From positions 1-48,918 of the forward strand of contig JADJTK010000039.1 of the NCBI GenBank assembly GCA_016711225.1: a stretch of DNA of 48,918 nucleotides. Direction: 5' to 3'. The DNA comes from Opitutaceae bacterium. GTDB taxonomy: Bacteria; Verrucomicrobiota; Verrucomicrobiia; Opitutales; Opitutaceae. The translations under genes and the position numbers were made by a program. Numbering within the stretch: position 1 is the stretch's first letter; every line of letters begins with the position of its first letter. The notes under the pieces were generated by a model. The model did no database searches, was not told the DNA's origin, and saw only the letters and a list, made by a program, of their open reading frames with translations. Shown here piece after piece: positions 27,206 to 36,531 of the stretch.

Positions 27206-30200
27206 ATGAATATTCCGTTCCGCTCCGCCCTCATCGCCAGCCTCCTCGCGCTGTCCAGTATTTGCGCGTCGGCCCAGACCGCCACGCCCTTCGCGGCCAC
27301 GCTCCAGACCGCCGCCAACGGCGACCTCGTGCTCCACTGGCCGGGCGAGACCGATCAGCACTACCGCGTCGAGGCGTCGGCTGACCTGCAAAACTGGACC
27401 GCGCTGCCGACGGTATACACGGGTGGCGGAAGTGAGATGGAGACCATCGTCCGCGCCGCCGGCACGAGCGACCCAGCACGCCAGTTCTGGCGCGTCGTCA
27501 CGATCGATCCCAGTGCGCTCATCGCCACCGGCGCCGACGGCAAGGTCTCGTTGACTTGGGGCGCGGTCGCCGGCGCCACAACCTACAACATCAAACGCGG
27601 CCCGCACGGCGGCCCCTACCGTGGATCGGCACTTCGATGGTACCGCATTTCGACGACACCGCTCTCACCAACGGCACGACATACTACTACGTCGTCTCCG
27701 CCGTGACCGGCGCCGGCGAAGGCGCCGATCTCGCCGAAACCGCAGTCCAGCCGGTCGCCACGCCGACGATCAGCGCGGTGTCGCTCACCACCACCGGTGC
27801 GTTGCACGTCACCTGGGCCCCTTGCGCCGGTGCCACCTCCTTCGCGGTGAAGTTCTCGCCCATCGCCGGCAACGCCGCGGCGGGAACCACCGGCGGCGCC
27901 GTCGCTGCTCCCGCGCTCGCCAGCGACGTCGCCGGACCGATCGCCGGCACACGCGCGTCTATCTGAGCGTCGTCGCCACGAACTCGGTCGGCGGTGGCGC
28001 GAGCGCGAGTTCACCGGAAAAGCACGGCACGCCGCTCGCGCCGTTTGCGATCGCCACGCTCGCCTCGGGTCATGCCGACAGCATAGCGATCACGTGGTCC
28101 GCCGCTGGCGCGACAAGTTACGATCTGCTCTACGGTCCCACCGGCGGCACAGCGACCACCACGCTCACGAACGCCATCAGCGACGTCACCGTCTCCGGGC
28201 TCAAGTCCGCGACCAGCTACGATTTCCAGGTGCGCGCCACCAGCGAGACGGGCTCGATCACCAGCGAGCTGCGTGCCGGCCTCACCCGCGCCAACGTCGG
28301 CATCGGCCTCCCCGGGCCCACCTACTGGGACAACCTCCACTGGATGGTCGACCTCGTCGCTTGCTCGGATTTCCGCAAGGCCACCGCATGGAGCGGCGCC
28401 TCGCTCGACTCCGAGGGTTGGCCGACCGAGGATTTCCGCATCATCATCGCCGGGCAGAACGAACCCGCGGGCGACTACGCCATCCGCTTCATCGGCAGCG
28501 CGGCCAACTTCCGCGTGGACTCCGGCGGCACCGGCGCCGTCACGGGCGTCCAGTACGATGCCGCCACCAACACCACCTCGGCGATTCTCCGCATGACCTC
28601 GCCGATGACGGGCCTGACCTCGATCGTCGTCACCGGCACCAAGCGAACCGCGGCGGCCGCCGCCGGCACTGGCATCACCAAACTCCAGATCTACCGCCCG
28701 GGCTACCCGACCGACGGCTCGGTGCTCTTCACCACCGAGTTTCTCGCCGCCGTCCGGAAGTTCCAGGCGGTTCGCTCGATGGACTATCTCGCCACGAATC
28801 AGAATCCCACCCGCGAGTGGTCCGAGCGTTCCCTGGTGGCGTGGGGCGGCTTCGGTGGCGCCTCGGGCACCTACACCGACAACCCGCACTACCTCCAGTT
28901 CGAGGGCTCGTGGTACCCGCGCGGCGCGTCGTGGGAGCGCCTCATCCAGCTGGCCAACACCGCCGGCGTCGATCTCTGGATCAATGTCCCCTGCCGCGCC
29001 TCCGACAACTACATCACCAACCTCGCCAACCTCCTGCGCTACGGCTCCGACGGCGTCACCCCCTACACCGCCCCCACCGCCAACCCCGTGTATCCGCCGC
29101 TCAATCCCGAGCTCCGCCTCTACCTCGAGTACGGCAACGAGGTCTGGAACTTCGCCGGCGGCTTCATGAACTACCGTTGGGTGCAGGCGCTGGCCAAGGA
29201 CATCCACGACAACGTCCCCGGCCACCCGATCAACTTTGACGGCCAGCTCGCCACCGACAACCAGTGGTACACGCTCTCGATGGAGCGCTACACCGCCTAC
29301 CGGTCCTCGGTCATCAGCCAGAAGTTCCGCGAGGTCTTCGGCGATGCCGCGATGATCACCCGCATCCGTCCGGTGAATACCTACCAAGCCGGCGGCGGCA
29401 TCGCCTCCGGGCTCCGCTGGGCCGCCGCCTACTTCCAGACCACCCAACCGGCGCGGGCCGTGAACGAGATCTGGTACGGCGCCGGCGGGGCGGCCTACTA
29501 CGACTCCAACGTCAACCCGGGCAGCACCGAACCGTCGGTGATGGCCGGCTACTTCGCCACTCTGCCCAACGACCAATTCGCCCGCCAGACCGCGGGCGAC
29601 GCCACCTGGGCCAAGACCTACAGCCTCAAGCTCGTCGCCTACGAGGCGGCCCGGGCCGGGCGGCACCGCCACCGGCGGCACCTCCGGCAGCGAGCGCGTG
29701 ACCGCCGCCTACAACGCCGACCCGCGCATGAAGGACGCGATGCTCCGCGCCCATCGCATCTGGGATTCGTACGACGGCGACCTGTTGGTCTACTACACCC
29801 TCCCGGGCAGCGGGCCCTGGGGATTCGGCGACACCACCTCCACCGTCTCGCCCACCGCCACCGTCAAACTGCAGGCGATCGACGCCATCAACTCGGCGGC
29901 CCGCGCGCCCATCACCGCCGCCGCGGCCCTGGTGCCCGGCCTGGTCCTCATGGGCCCGGAGAATCCGGCAGTCTCCGTGACCAACGGTTGGTCCGGTTCC
30001 GGGGTCTACGCGATCAAACCGCCCTCCCAAGGCGGCGGCAGCGTTATCTTTCCGATACGCGCCACCATCGCCGGCAACTACAGCTTCGCCGTCCGCGGCG
30101 CGGGCAACACTGCGTTGGCCAAGGTGGAGCTATGGGTGAACGGCCAGTGCCTCAGCACCGCCATCCGCCTACCCTCCGGGCCCCACGTGCTCTCGGTCCC

Positions 30201-32983
30201 GGCCATCCCCGCCTATCTCCCCGAAGGTCTGAGCTACGTACGGATCGTCAGCGCCGCCGACTCCACGGTCGCCGCCGCCATCGCCGGTCTCCTCGTGCTC
30301 CCGCTCGACGCCGCGATTCCCACACCGACGCTCCCGCCGGCCCCGACCGGCCTCGTCGCGACCTCCACCGGCGCCACCACCGCTAACCTCTCGTGGACCG
30401 CCGGCGGCGACAGCGTCAGCTACTACAACATTCTGCGCGGCACCAGCACAGCGGTCACGCAGTACGGCGTGAGCCTCGCCAGCACGTTCACCGACAAGAA
30501 CGTCACTGCCGGCACCCGCTACTACTATGCCGTGCAAGCAGTGAACGCCTCCGGCACCAGCGCCAACTCCACGCTCGCCCAAGTGCAACCGCTGCCGGTC
30601 CCGGGCGGCATCACACTCTCTCCGAGCGGTGCCGACTCGCTCGTTGTCAGCTGGCCGGCCGTACCCAGCGCCACCGGCTATGCGGTGACCTACTCCACCG
30701 AGAAGGGCAACTCCAGTCACGGAACAACGGTGACGGTTCCGGCTGGCGCGCTCACCGCCACGATCGGCGGCTTGATCACGGGCGAGCGCTACTACGTGAC
30801 CGTCGTCGCGCGCAATACGGTCGGCGGTGGCGCCGCGACCGGTTCGGCCGAGGCCTCCGCCATCGTCGGCGCAGTCCCGATCCCGCCGACACCCCCGATT
30901 CCCGCGCCGACCGGCGTGGCCTCCGTCGGTATCAACATCCCGAATCCAACCTACTGGGACGGGTTGCACTGGTTGGTCGACCTCGTGCGCAACGGCGGCG
31001 ACTTTCGCCGTCGCGACTGGACCAACGCCCAGATGGACCCGACCGACGGCTGGCCCGTGGAGGACTTCATCCTGATCCTCAGCGGCTCGCCGGAAGCGAC
31101 CGGCACCTGCAAAGGTCCGGTTCAAGGGGCCGCGCCACGATCATCCCGGCTCCCATCAGGGCGCGTTCGCCATCGCCAACGCCGCCTACGACGCCGCCAC
31201 GAACACCTCCACCGCCGACCTCGTTGTCACCCAGCAACTCGGCGGCCTCTCGTGGCTGACGTTCGACCAGACCCGACGCACCGCCGCCGCGGCAACCGGC
31301 ACCGGCATCACCGACCTCCAGGTCATCCGCCCCAGCTACCCGACGGACGGCTCCGTCGTCTTCACCAACGAGTTCCTCACCACCGCGCGCAAGTTCTCCG
31401 TCCTGCGCACGATGGATTTCGGCAACACCAACAACAACCCCGTCCGCGACTGGTCCGAGCGCGATCTGATCCGCTGGCCCGGCTTCGTCGGCGCGGGCGG
31501 ACGCCCCGAGCGCTCGCCGCACTCGGTCGCCTACAACGGCTCCTATTACCCCCGCGGCGGCCCGTGGGAGTTGCTGGTCCTGCTCGCCAACTCCGCGGGC
31601 GTGGACCTGTGGCTCACCGTCCCCTGCCGCGCCTCCGACGACTACCTGCTCAAGCTCGCGCAGTTGTTGAAATACGGTTCCGACGGCGTCGAGCCCTACA
31701 CCTCCGTGCAGGCGCACCCGGTGTATCCGCCGCTCAATCCCGACCGGAAGATCTACCTCGAGTTCGGCAACGAGATCTGGAACACCGCGGGCGCCTTCAT
31801 GAACCACGAGTGGGTTTCGGAGTTCAGCGAGGCCGCGCGCCTCACCCGCTACCACCCGATCAACTACGACGGCATGGCGACCGCCGACTCCGGCCTCGCG
31901 CTGGTGCGCTACACCGCCTACCGCTCGGCGGCGCTGAGCTTCGCGTTCCGCGAGGTCTTCGGCGACGACGCGATGATGACCCGCGTGCGGCCCATCCTGG
32001 CCTCCTGGGCCAGCGACGGCGGCGGCACGCTCTCCGGCGCCCTGCGCTGGGCCGACGGCTATTTCGCGCCCGACTACGTCCCGCACGAGATTTGGTACGG
32101 CGCCGGCGGCGCGGCGTACTACGACTCCGCCTCCGATCCGAGCTCCGCCGACGCCGCCGTCGTCTCCGCCTACTTCGCCGGCTTGCCCAATTCCTCCTTC
32201 GCCCGGCAGACCGCCGCCGACTCGCAGTGGACCCGGCTTTACGGCCTCAAGCTGATCTCGTACGAGGGCGGGCCGTCCATCGGTGGCACCGCGACCGGTG
32301 GCATCGGCGCCAACGCGTCGCTCGCCGAGTTCTACGGCGCCGACCCGCGCATGAAGGATCGCATGATTGCCGCCCACCAGATCTGGGACTCCTACGGTGG
32401 CGACACCCTCGTGTACTACACTCTTGGAGGCACCGGCCCCTGGGGCTTCGGCAGCAGCACGGCCACTGCCTCGCCGACCGACACGATGAAGCTGCAGGCC
32501 ATCGACGCGATCCGCGGGATGCCCGTCACATCCGTGGCCGACGCCGGCACCACGCTCGCTGCCACCGGCACCACGAGCATCCCGACGGTGACGAGCAATG
32601 CCGCCGTCTCCGCCGCCGGCGCGTATTGGACCGGTACCGGCGGATTTTACTCGCTCCGGTACGCCGCCGCCATCGGCAACGCCTACAACACCGGCAGTCT
32701 GCTCTTCACCGTGAAGACCGCCGTCGCGGGCGACTACGACATCACCCTCACCGCCGAGGCGCCCGCCGCCACGCTCAGCCTGCGGGTCAACGATCGCACG
32801 ACGACCACCGCCGGCGCGCCCGCCGTCTTCACTCTGGCCACCCCCGCCAACACCCAGACGGTGTCCGCCCCGCTGCGCATGGCGCTGCCCGCCGGCTTGA
32901 GCAGTATCCGCCTGCAGGTGATCGAGCCCAGCGCCCAGAACGCCAACCTCCACAGTGTGAACCTCACCCCGGTCGCGCCTTGA
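27206..32983 (+). CDS. Giant secreted protein with two tandem GH-A-like catalytic modules (frameshifted)
   Basis: Spans 5778 nt (1925 aa if repaired; net frame shift zero). Signal peptide MNIPFRSALIASLLALSSICASAQ, then the shared RQFWRV module and Fn3 units. A catalytic-looking module follows, with acid/base Glu in YLEYGNEVWN (29139) and nucleophile-like KLVAYEGG (29643). Linker beta-sandwich and Fn3 domains come next, then a second copy with YLEFGNEIWN (31772) and LISYEGG (32264). The spacing of about 2.63 kb marks an internal duplication. Frame changes near 27620, 27945, 29650-29670 and 31115 interrupt it; homology is continuous across each. The C-terminus is a carbohydrate-binding-like beta-sandwich (SIRLQVIEPSAQNANLHSVN). 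Family number unknown; probably polysaccharide degradation. Confidence 0.78.
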
Positions 32984-33009
32984 CGATCCTTGCCCAATTG
33001 ACTGACAAA

Positions 33010-33066
33010 GGTGGACCGCGTTGACCTCAACGCGGTCAGCCGCGATTGAGGTCAATCGCGTCCACC
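33010..33066. repeat. Nested palindromic repeat (GGTGGACCG family)
   Basis: GGTGGACCGCGTTGACCTCA then AACGCGGTC, followed by CGCGATTGAGGTCAATCGCG and TCCACC. Two inner hairpins sit inside outer arms GGTGGAC/GTCCACC. Same family as the copy inside the U32 gene (22915-22968). Confidence 0.8.
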
Positions 33067-33139
33067 CCCAAGCGTCAGGCGATTGCGCGAGGTTCAATAA
33101 CGTCACGAAGACCGCCGTGGTAGCCTAGCGCCCCACCTT

Positions 33140-33174
33140 CCCGTAGCGAAGGTCGCCAAGACCTTCGTCCGGCG
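33140..33174. repeat. Dispersed palindromic repeat (CCCGTAGCGAAG family), copy 2
   Basis: GAAGGTC...GACCTTC inverted repeat flanked by CCCGTAGC and GTCCGGCG; matches the copy at 5471-5504 with compensating stem differences. It lies between the giant secreted gene and the response regulator, which converge here. Confidence 0.75.
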
Positions 33175-33210
33175 TCGTCATCTCTCGGCAACCTCGGAGG
33201 CGTCGCTCCC

Positions 33211-33849
33211 CTACGGCAACGGCACAATCCCGTGGCGGATCGCACAGATCGCCGCCGCCGTCCGGTCCTGCACGCCGAGCTTGGTAAACAAAGTCTTGAG
33301 ATGACTCTTCACCGTGTCCTCCGCGATCGAAAGACCGGAAGCGATCTCCTTGTTGCTACGTCCCTTGGCCACGAGCTGCAGCACTTCCACCTCGCGCAAC
33401 GTCAGCTCGGGGCGCCGTCGCCGCTCCGCCAGCCGGTCGGCAATGGCGGGCGGCAGCCGCTCCTGTCCCGCATGCACCGCGCGGATTGTGCCCACGATCT
33501 CGCCCTTGGACATGTCCTTCATCAGATAGGACTTCGCCCCCGACTGGATCGCCCGGTAGATGTCCTCGTCCGCGTCATAGGTTGTCACCACGATCACGCG
33601 GGCGTCCGGATGCTCCTGGCGGATCGCCAGAATCGCCTCCACGCCGCTGAGTCCCGGCAGTCGCAAATCCATCAGCACAACATCCGGCCGCTCCCGGCGA
33701 TAGAGCTCGACCGCCTCTCGCCCGTCGCCACATTCGGCGACCACCCGCAGTTCCGGTTGGTCGGCCAGCAGCGCCACAAGTCCGGCGCGAAACGCCGGAT
33801 GGTCGTCGACGATCAGCAGCCGGATGGCCTTGGAAGACAGGGAGGGCAC
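33211..33849 (-). CDS. NarL/FixJ-type response regulator
   Basis: Protein of 212 aa. Receiver domain with the acidic pocket Asp15/Asp16 (LLIVDDHPAF), phospho-acceptor Asp61 (DVVLMDLRLPG), the VVTTY switch residue and the conserved Lys in SYLMKDMSKGEI. C-terminal LuxR-type helix-turn-helix (LTLREVEVLQLVAKGRSNKE ... EDTVKSHLKTLFTKLGVQDR). The gene is 57 nt downstream of the sensor kinase on the same strand, so they form a two-component pair. Its position among large exported proteins makes it a candidate regulator of them, but no binding site can be shown. Confidence 0.95.
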   Translation of the reverse strand: MPSLSSKAIRLLIVDDHPAFRAGLVALLADQPELRVVAECGDGREAVELYRRERPDVVLMDLRLPGLSGVEAILAIRQEHPDARVIVVTTYDADEDIYRAIQSGAKSYLMKDMSKGEIVGTIRAVHAGQERLPPAIADRLAERRRRPELTLREVEVLQLVAKGRSNKEIASGLSIAEDTVKSHLKTLFTKLGVQDRTAAAICAIRHGIVPLP

Positions 33850-33906
33850 AGGCGGAGAAACTGAGGGTGCAGACGGTAAAGGTGCAATCGCGCCGTGCTC
33901 CGGCCG

Positions 33907-35976
33907 TCAATCCGGCGTGCGCGCACACAGGGCGACGCGGGTTCCGCGACCCGGTGCACTCGTGATCTCCAACAACGCCCCGAGTTGCCCGGCCCGTTCG
34001 CGCATCCCCACCAGGCCGAACCGACCCGCACCGCCCGGGGCCTGCTCGGGGTCGAAGCCGCTCCCGTCGTCGGTCACGACGAGTTCAACTTGGCCTTCCC
34101 CAAAGACCAGCGACATCGCCAAGTTCTGCGGCGCCCCATGTCGCAAGGCGTTGGTGATGGCTTCCTGCCCGATGCGGAGCAGTTCGTTCTCGGCCTGCGG
34201 CGCCAGCCGGCGGCTCGTCCCGCTCACCTTGAACTCGGCCGCGACGGCACGCCCAGCCGACAACTGGCGCAGGATGCCCTCCAGCGCGCCGGGCAAGTCG
34301 TGGGACTCAAGCGCCTGCGAGCGCATGTTCCAGATCGAGGCACGGGCATCAGCCAAATTCTCGCGCACGAGGCGATGGGCCGCTTCCAGATGGCGCTCGG
34401 TGGCGCCCCGGTCGGCCGCCGGCGCGTTCTTCGCGAGTTCGAGCTGCATGGAGATCGCCCCCAATCCCTGGGCCAGGGTGTCATGAATCTCCCGTGCCAC
34501 CCGGTTGCGCTCGGCAAGGATGGCGGCGAACTCCGCTTCGGCCTTGCCGCGCCGGATCGCCTGCTCCTGCAATCGGCGCCGCGCCGTCAACCACACTGCG
34601 GCGGCGGCCAGAATCGAAACCCCGGTGGCGATGCCCAGCGCCCAAAGAATCCGCTCCCGGCCCCACCAGGGCGGCGGCTGCAGCACCGCCAGGTCGGCGA
34701 CCGTACGCAACCGCAACTCGAAGGCGTCGGGCTCCAGCAGCCCTCCTGCCGGCGCCGGATCGTCCAGCGGCACCGTGCACAGGCCCGTCACCCGCACTGT
34801 GCTGCCCGGGCTCCAGGCCGCGGGTACGCCGTGGGCCTCCGGCAGCGCCAGCGTCGCCGGCACGAGCAGGCCCTGCCAGTCGAGCACCAGCGCGATGCCC
34901 TCGGCTGTTCGCCGCGCCTCGACTAGGCGGGCCTCGAGCGCGAGCAGGTCCGAATCATGGGCGACGGCGCCGCGGACATCCGCCGGCTCCACCGCCGGCG
35001 GCGCAGCGCCCGCGTCGCTGAATCGAAATACGGCATCCTCCAGGCGCGGGGTGTAGCCGCCCTGCGTCGGAAAACCCAAGACATCGACCCGATCCCCCGG
35101 GGCGAGCCGCTCGGCCTGCCGCGAAGCCACGCGCAATCCGTGGTCACCGTCGCGAATCCAAAACCAACCGCCAGGCTCCTGGTGCAGCACTGTCCCCTGG
35201 ACATGGAGGCGGTGCCCATAGCGTTCGTGGCGCTCAAACTGCAGCAGGCTGCGCACGGGCCGCACCGGCGCGGCGAACGCATCCTCCGGGGCACCGACCA
35301 GCGTGGTGACCGGCACGTCACTCGGCACGAAGAGCTGCGCCCGCACAAACTGCCGGCTCACGTTGTGTTGATTGAAATAGAGCCCGTCCACCGCCACCTC
35401 GGCGTCGATCAGCCCCGCCGGGGATTGCTCGCTGTCGACATGGACCGCCACCAACTGGCCACCGAGCGCGAGCGTCAGGCGCCAGCGCCCGGCCCAAGTC
35501 TCCGAGGGTTCGCATTGGCGGACAATGCCGCGGACGCGTACCCATTGGGCGTCGAACTGCCCCGCAAGAAGCTGTTCAGCCGTCAACTCCCGCGCGGCGG
35601 GCAGCGTCCCCGTGCCGAGCTTCCGTCCGGAGCGCAGGTACAACAAGGGCGCAAACCCGCCCGCACCGCTGATCCCCTCGACCTCGACCAGATCGCCCCG
35701 CCGGAACGATACGCCCTCCGGACCGTCTACCTGCACATAGATGTACTCGCTTGTATCCCACAGGACCATCGCCCTCCCGACCGGCGGCGCATCGCCCACC
35801 ACCACGCCGCGCAGCCGCACTGGCAACCCACGCGCCGCCTGCTCCTCGCTCAGGCCCAGCACCTGTGAGGCACAGGTGAGCACGGCTGGGGCTCCGGGCG
35901 TAGCCGCCTCGGAGGCCTCGGCCCAGGCGCGGATGGCCAGCGCCCCAGCAAGGCCGATGGACACCAACGGCCTCAC
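33907..35976 (-). CDS. Sensor histidine kinase, HisKA_3 type, with OB-like periplasmic repeats
   Basis: Protein of 689 aa beginning at a GTG (MRPLVSIGLAGALAIRAWA signal peptide). Residues ~45-440 are periplasmic and made of three or four OB-fold-like units, each with a pattern such as VRLRGVVVGD ... FRRGDLVEVEGISGAGGFAP and HVQGTVLHQEPGGWFWIRDG. One transmembrane helix (ILWALGIATGVSILAAAAVWL) follows. Then comes a dimerisation domain with His498 in REIHDTLAQGLGAISMQLELA, and an HATPase domain with EAITNALRHG (N box), DDGSGFD and FGLVGMRERA (G boxes). It works with the response regulator 57 nt downstream. The ligand of the OB-like region is unknown. Confidence 0.93.
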   Translation of the reverse strand: MRPLVSIGLAGALAIRAWAEASEAATPGAPAVLTCASQVLGLSEEQAARGLPVRLRGVVVGDAPPVGRAMVLWDTSEYIYVQVDGPEGVSFRRGDLVEVEGISGAGGFAPLLYLRSGRKLGTGTLPAARELTAEQLLAGQFDAQWVRVRGIVRQCEPSETWAGRWRLTLALGGQLVAVHVDSEQSPAGLIDAEVAVDGLYFNQHNVSRQFVRAQLFVPSDVPVTTLVGAPEDAFAAPVRPVRSLLQFERHERYGHRLHVQGTVLHQEPGGWFWIRDGDHGLRVASRQAERLAPGDRVDVLGFPTQGGYTPRLEDAVFRFSDAGAAPPAVEPADVRGAVAHDSDLLALEARLVEARRTAEGIALVLDWQGLLVPATLALPEAHGVPAAWSPGSTVRVTGLCTVPLDDPAPAGGLLEPDAFELRLRTVADLAVLQPPPWWGRERILWALGIATGVSILAAAAVWLTARRRLQEQAIRRGKAEAEFAAILAERNRVAREIHDTLAQGLGAISMQLELAKNAPAADRGATERHLEAAHRLVRENLADARASIWNMRSQALESHDLPGALEGILRQLSAGRAVAAEFKVSGTSRRLAPQAENELLRIGQEAITNALRHGAPQNLAMSLVFGEGQVELVVTDDGSGFDPEQAPGGAGRFGLVGMRERAGQLGALLEITSAPGRGTRVALCARTPD

Positions 35977-36080
35977 GGGAGCGCTTCCTCGGCGGGCACA
36001 GCGAAGCGCGGGGCGAGCCCCTCTTGCGTCGGGAGATACACCCTCTGGAAGGCGCGGTCTCGGGTAACGGCCATGCTCAT
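35973..36080 (-). CDS. Possible small ORF coupled to the sensor kinase
   Basis: A 35-codon frame (MSMAVTRDRAFQRVYLPTQE...) begins at an ATG preceded by GGGTGA 5 nt upstream. Its TGA overlaps the GTG start of the kinase (GTGA). This is the same overlap style used in the biosynthetic cluster, so it could be a leader peptide or the end of a lost gene. There is no homology that I recognise, and chance is not excluded. Confidence 0.25.
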   Translation of the reverse strand: MSMAVTRDRAFQRVYLPTQEGLAPRFAVPAEEALP

Positions 36081-36135
36081 CGATTCACCCGGTTGGGTGA
36101 TCGACGATGGGTGCGGCAAAATGATAATGTAAAGG

Positions 36136-36313
36136 CCGCAGTTGAGAGGAGCACGCCACCGTCCCGGTGGCTATCGCCCCTCGCGTTCTTTGCCGAGGAG
36201 TCGGCTGCCTTCAGCTTTCGTCTCCCCCTCACTTCCCCTATGCGAGTTCCTACCGTTTGAGACCTCGCTGTTTCACCCTCAGCGCCGGTTCGCCCGGCGC
36301 TGAGGTTTTTTTT
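36136..36313 (+). ncRNA. Candidate small RNA ending in a strong terminator
   Basis: A clear plus-strand terminator ends at 36313, but no protein gene lies before it: the upstream gene is divergent. A TGATAAT-like -10 box at 36122-36128 in a GC-rich setting would start a transcript of about 178 nt. Inside it a GCCACC-GTCCC-GGTGGC hairpin is visible. The 5' end is a guess. It could also be an attenuated leader of the secreted-protein gene at 36532. Confidence 0.35.
36277..36313 (+). terminator. Strong intrinsic terminator
   Basis: CCTCAGCGCC (36277-36286) pairs with GGCGCTGAGG (36296-36305), with extra GG/CC pairs around a TTCG loop, followed by eight T (36306-36313). Orientation is plus. Confidence 0.9.
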
Positions 36314-36427
36314 GCCCGCCCCCTCCGCTTCGAGACACGGGGGAAACACTCCGCAGAGGAGACTGCACCCAGGTCGCCCGCCCCCCCGCCGCAGATGACC
36401 ACAACAGGCGCGCGGCCACGCCGCGCC

Positions 36428-36458
36428 TTTACCATTTTTCGCCGGCTCGCCCCTTGCC
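36428..36458 (+). promoter_or_regulatory. Conserved 31-nt upstream element, copy A
   Basis: TTTACCATTTTTCG followed after 11 nt by CTTGCC. Copies B-D of the same element occur at 42085, 44424 and 46594. This one ends 74 nt before the ATG of the esterase/beta-helix gene. Likely a promoter or activator site for the secreted-protein genes. Confidence 0.55.
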
Positions 36459-36531
36459 TGGGCCCGCGTGCCAGTTCCGTCTAGACATGGCCCGGCCCGT
36501 GTCGGGCCCCTCGCCCAGCGCATCCTCCTCA

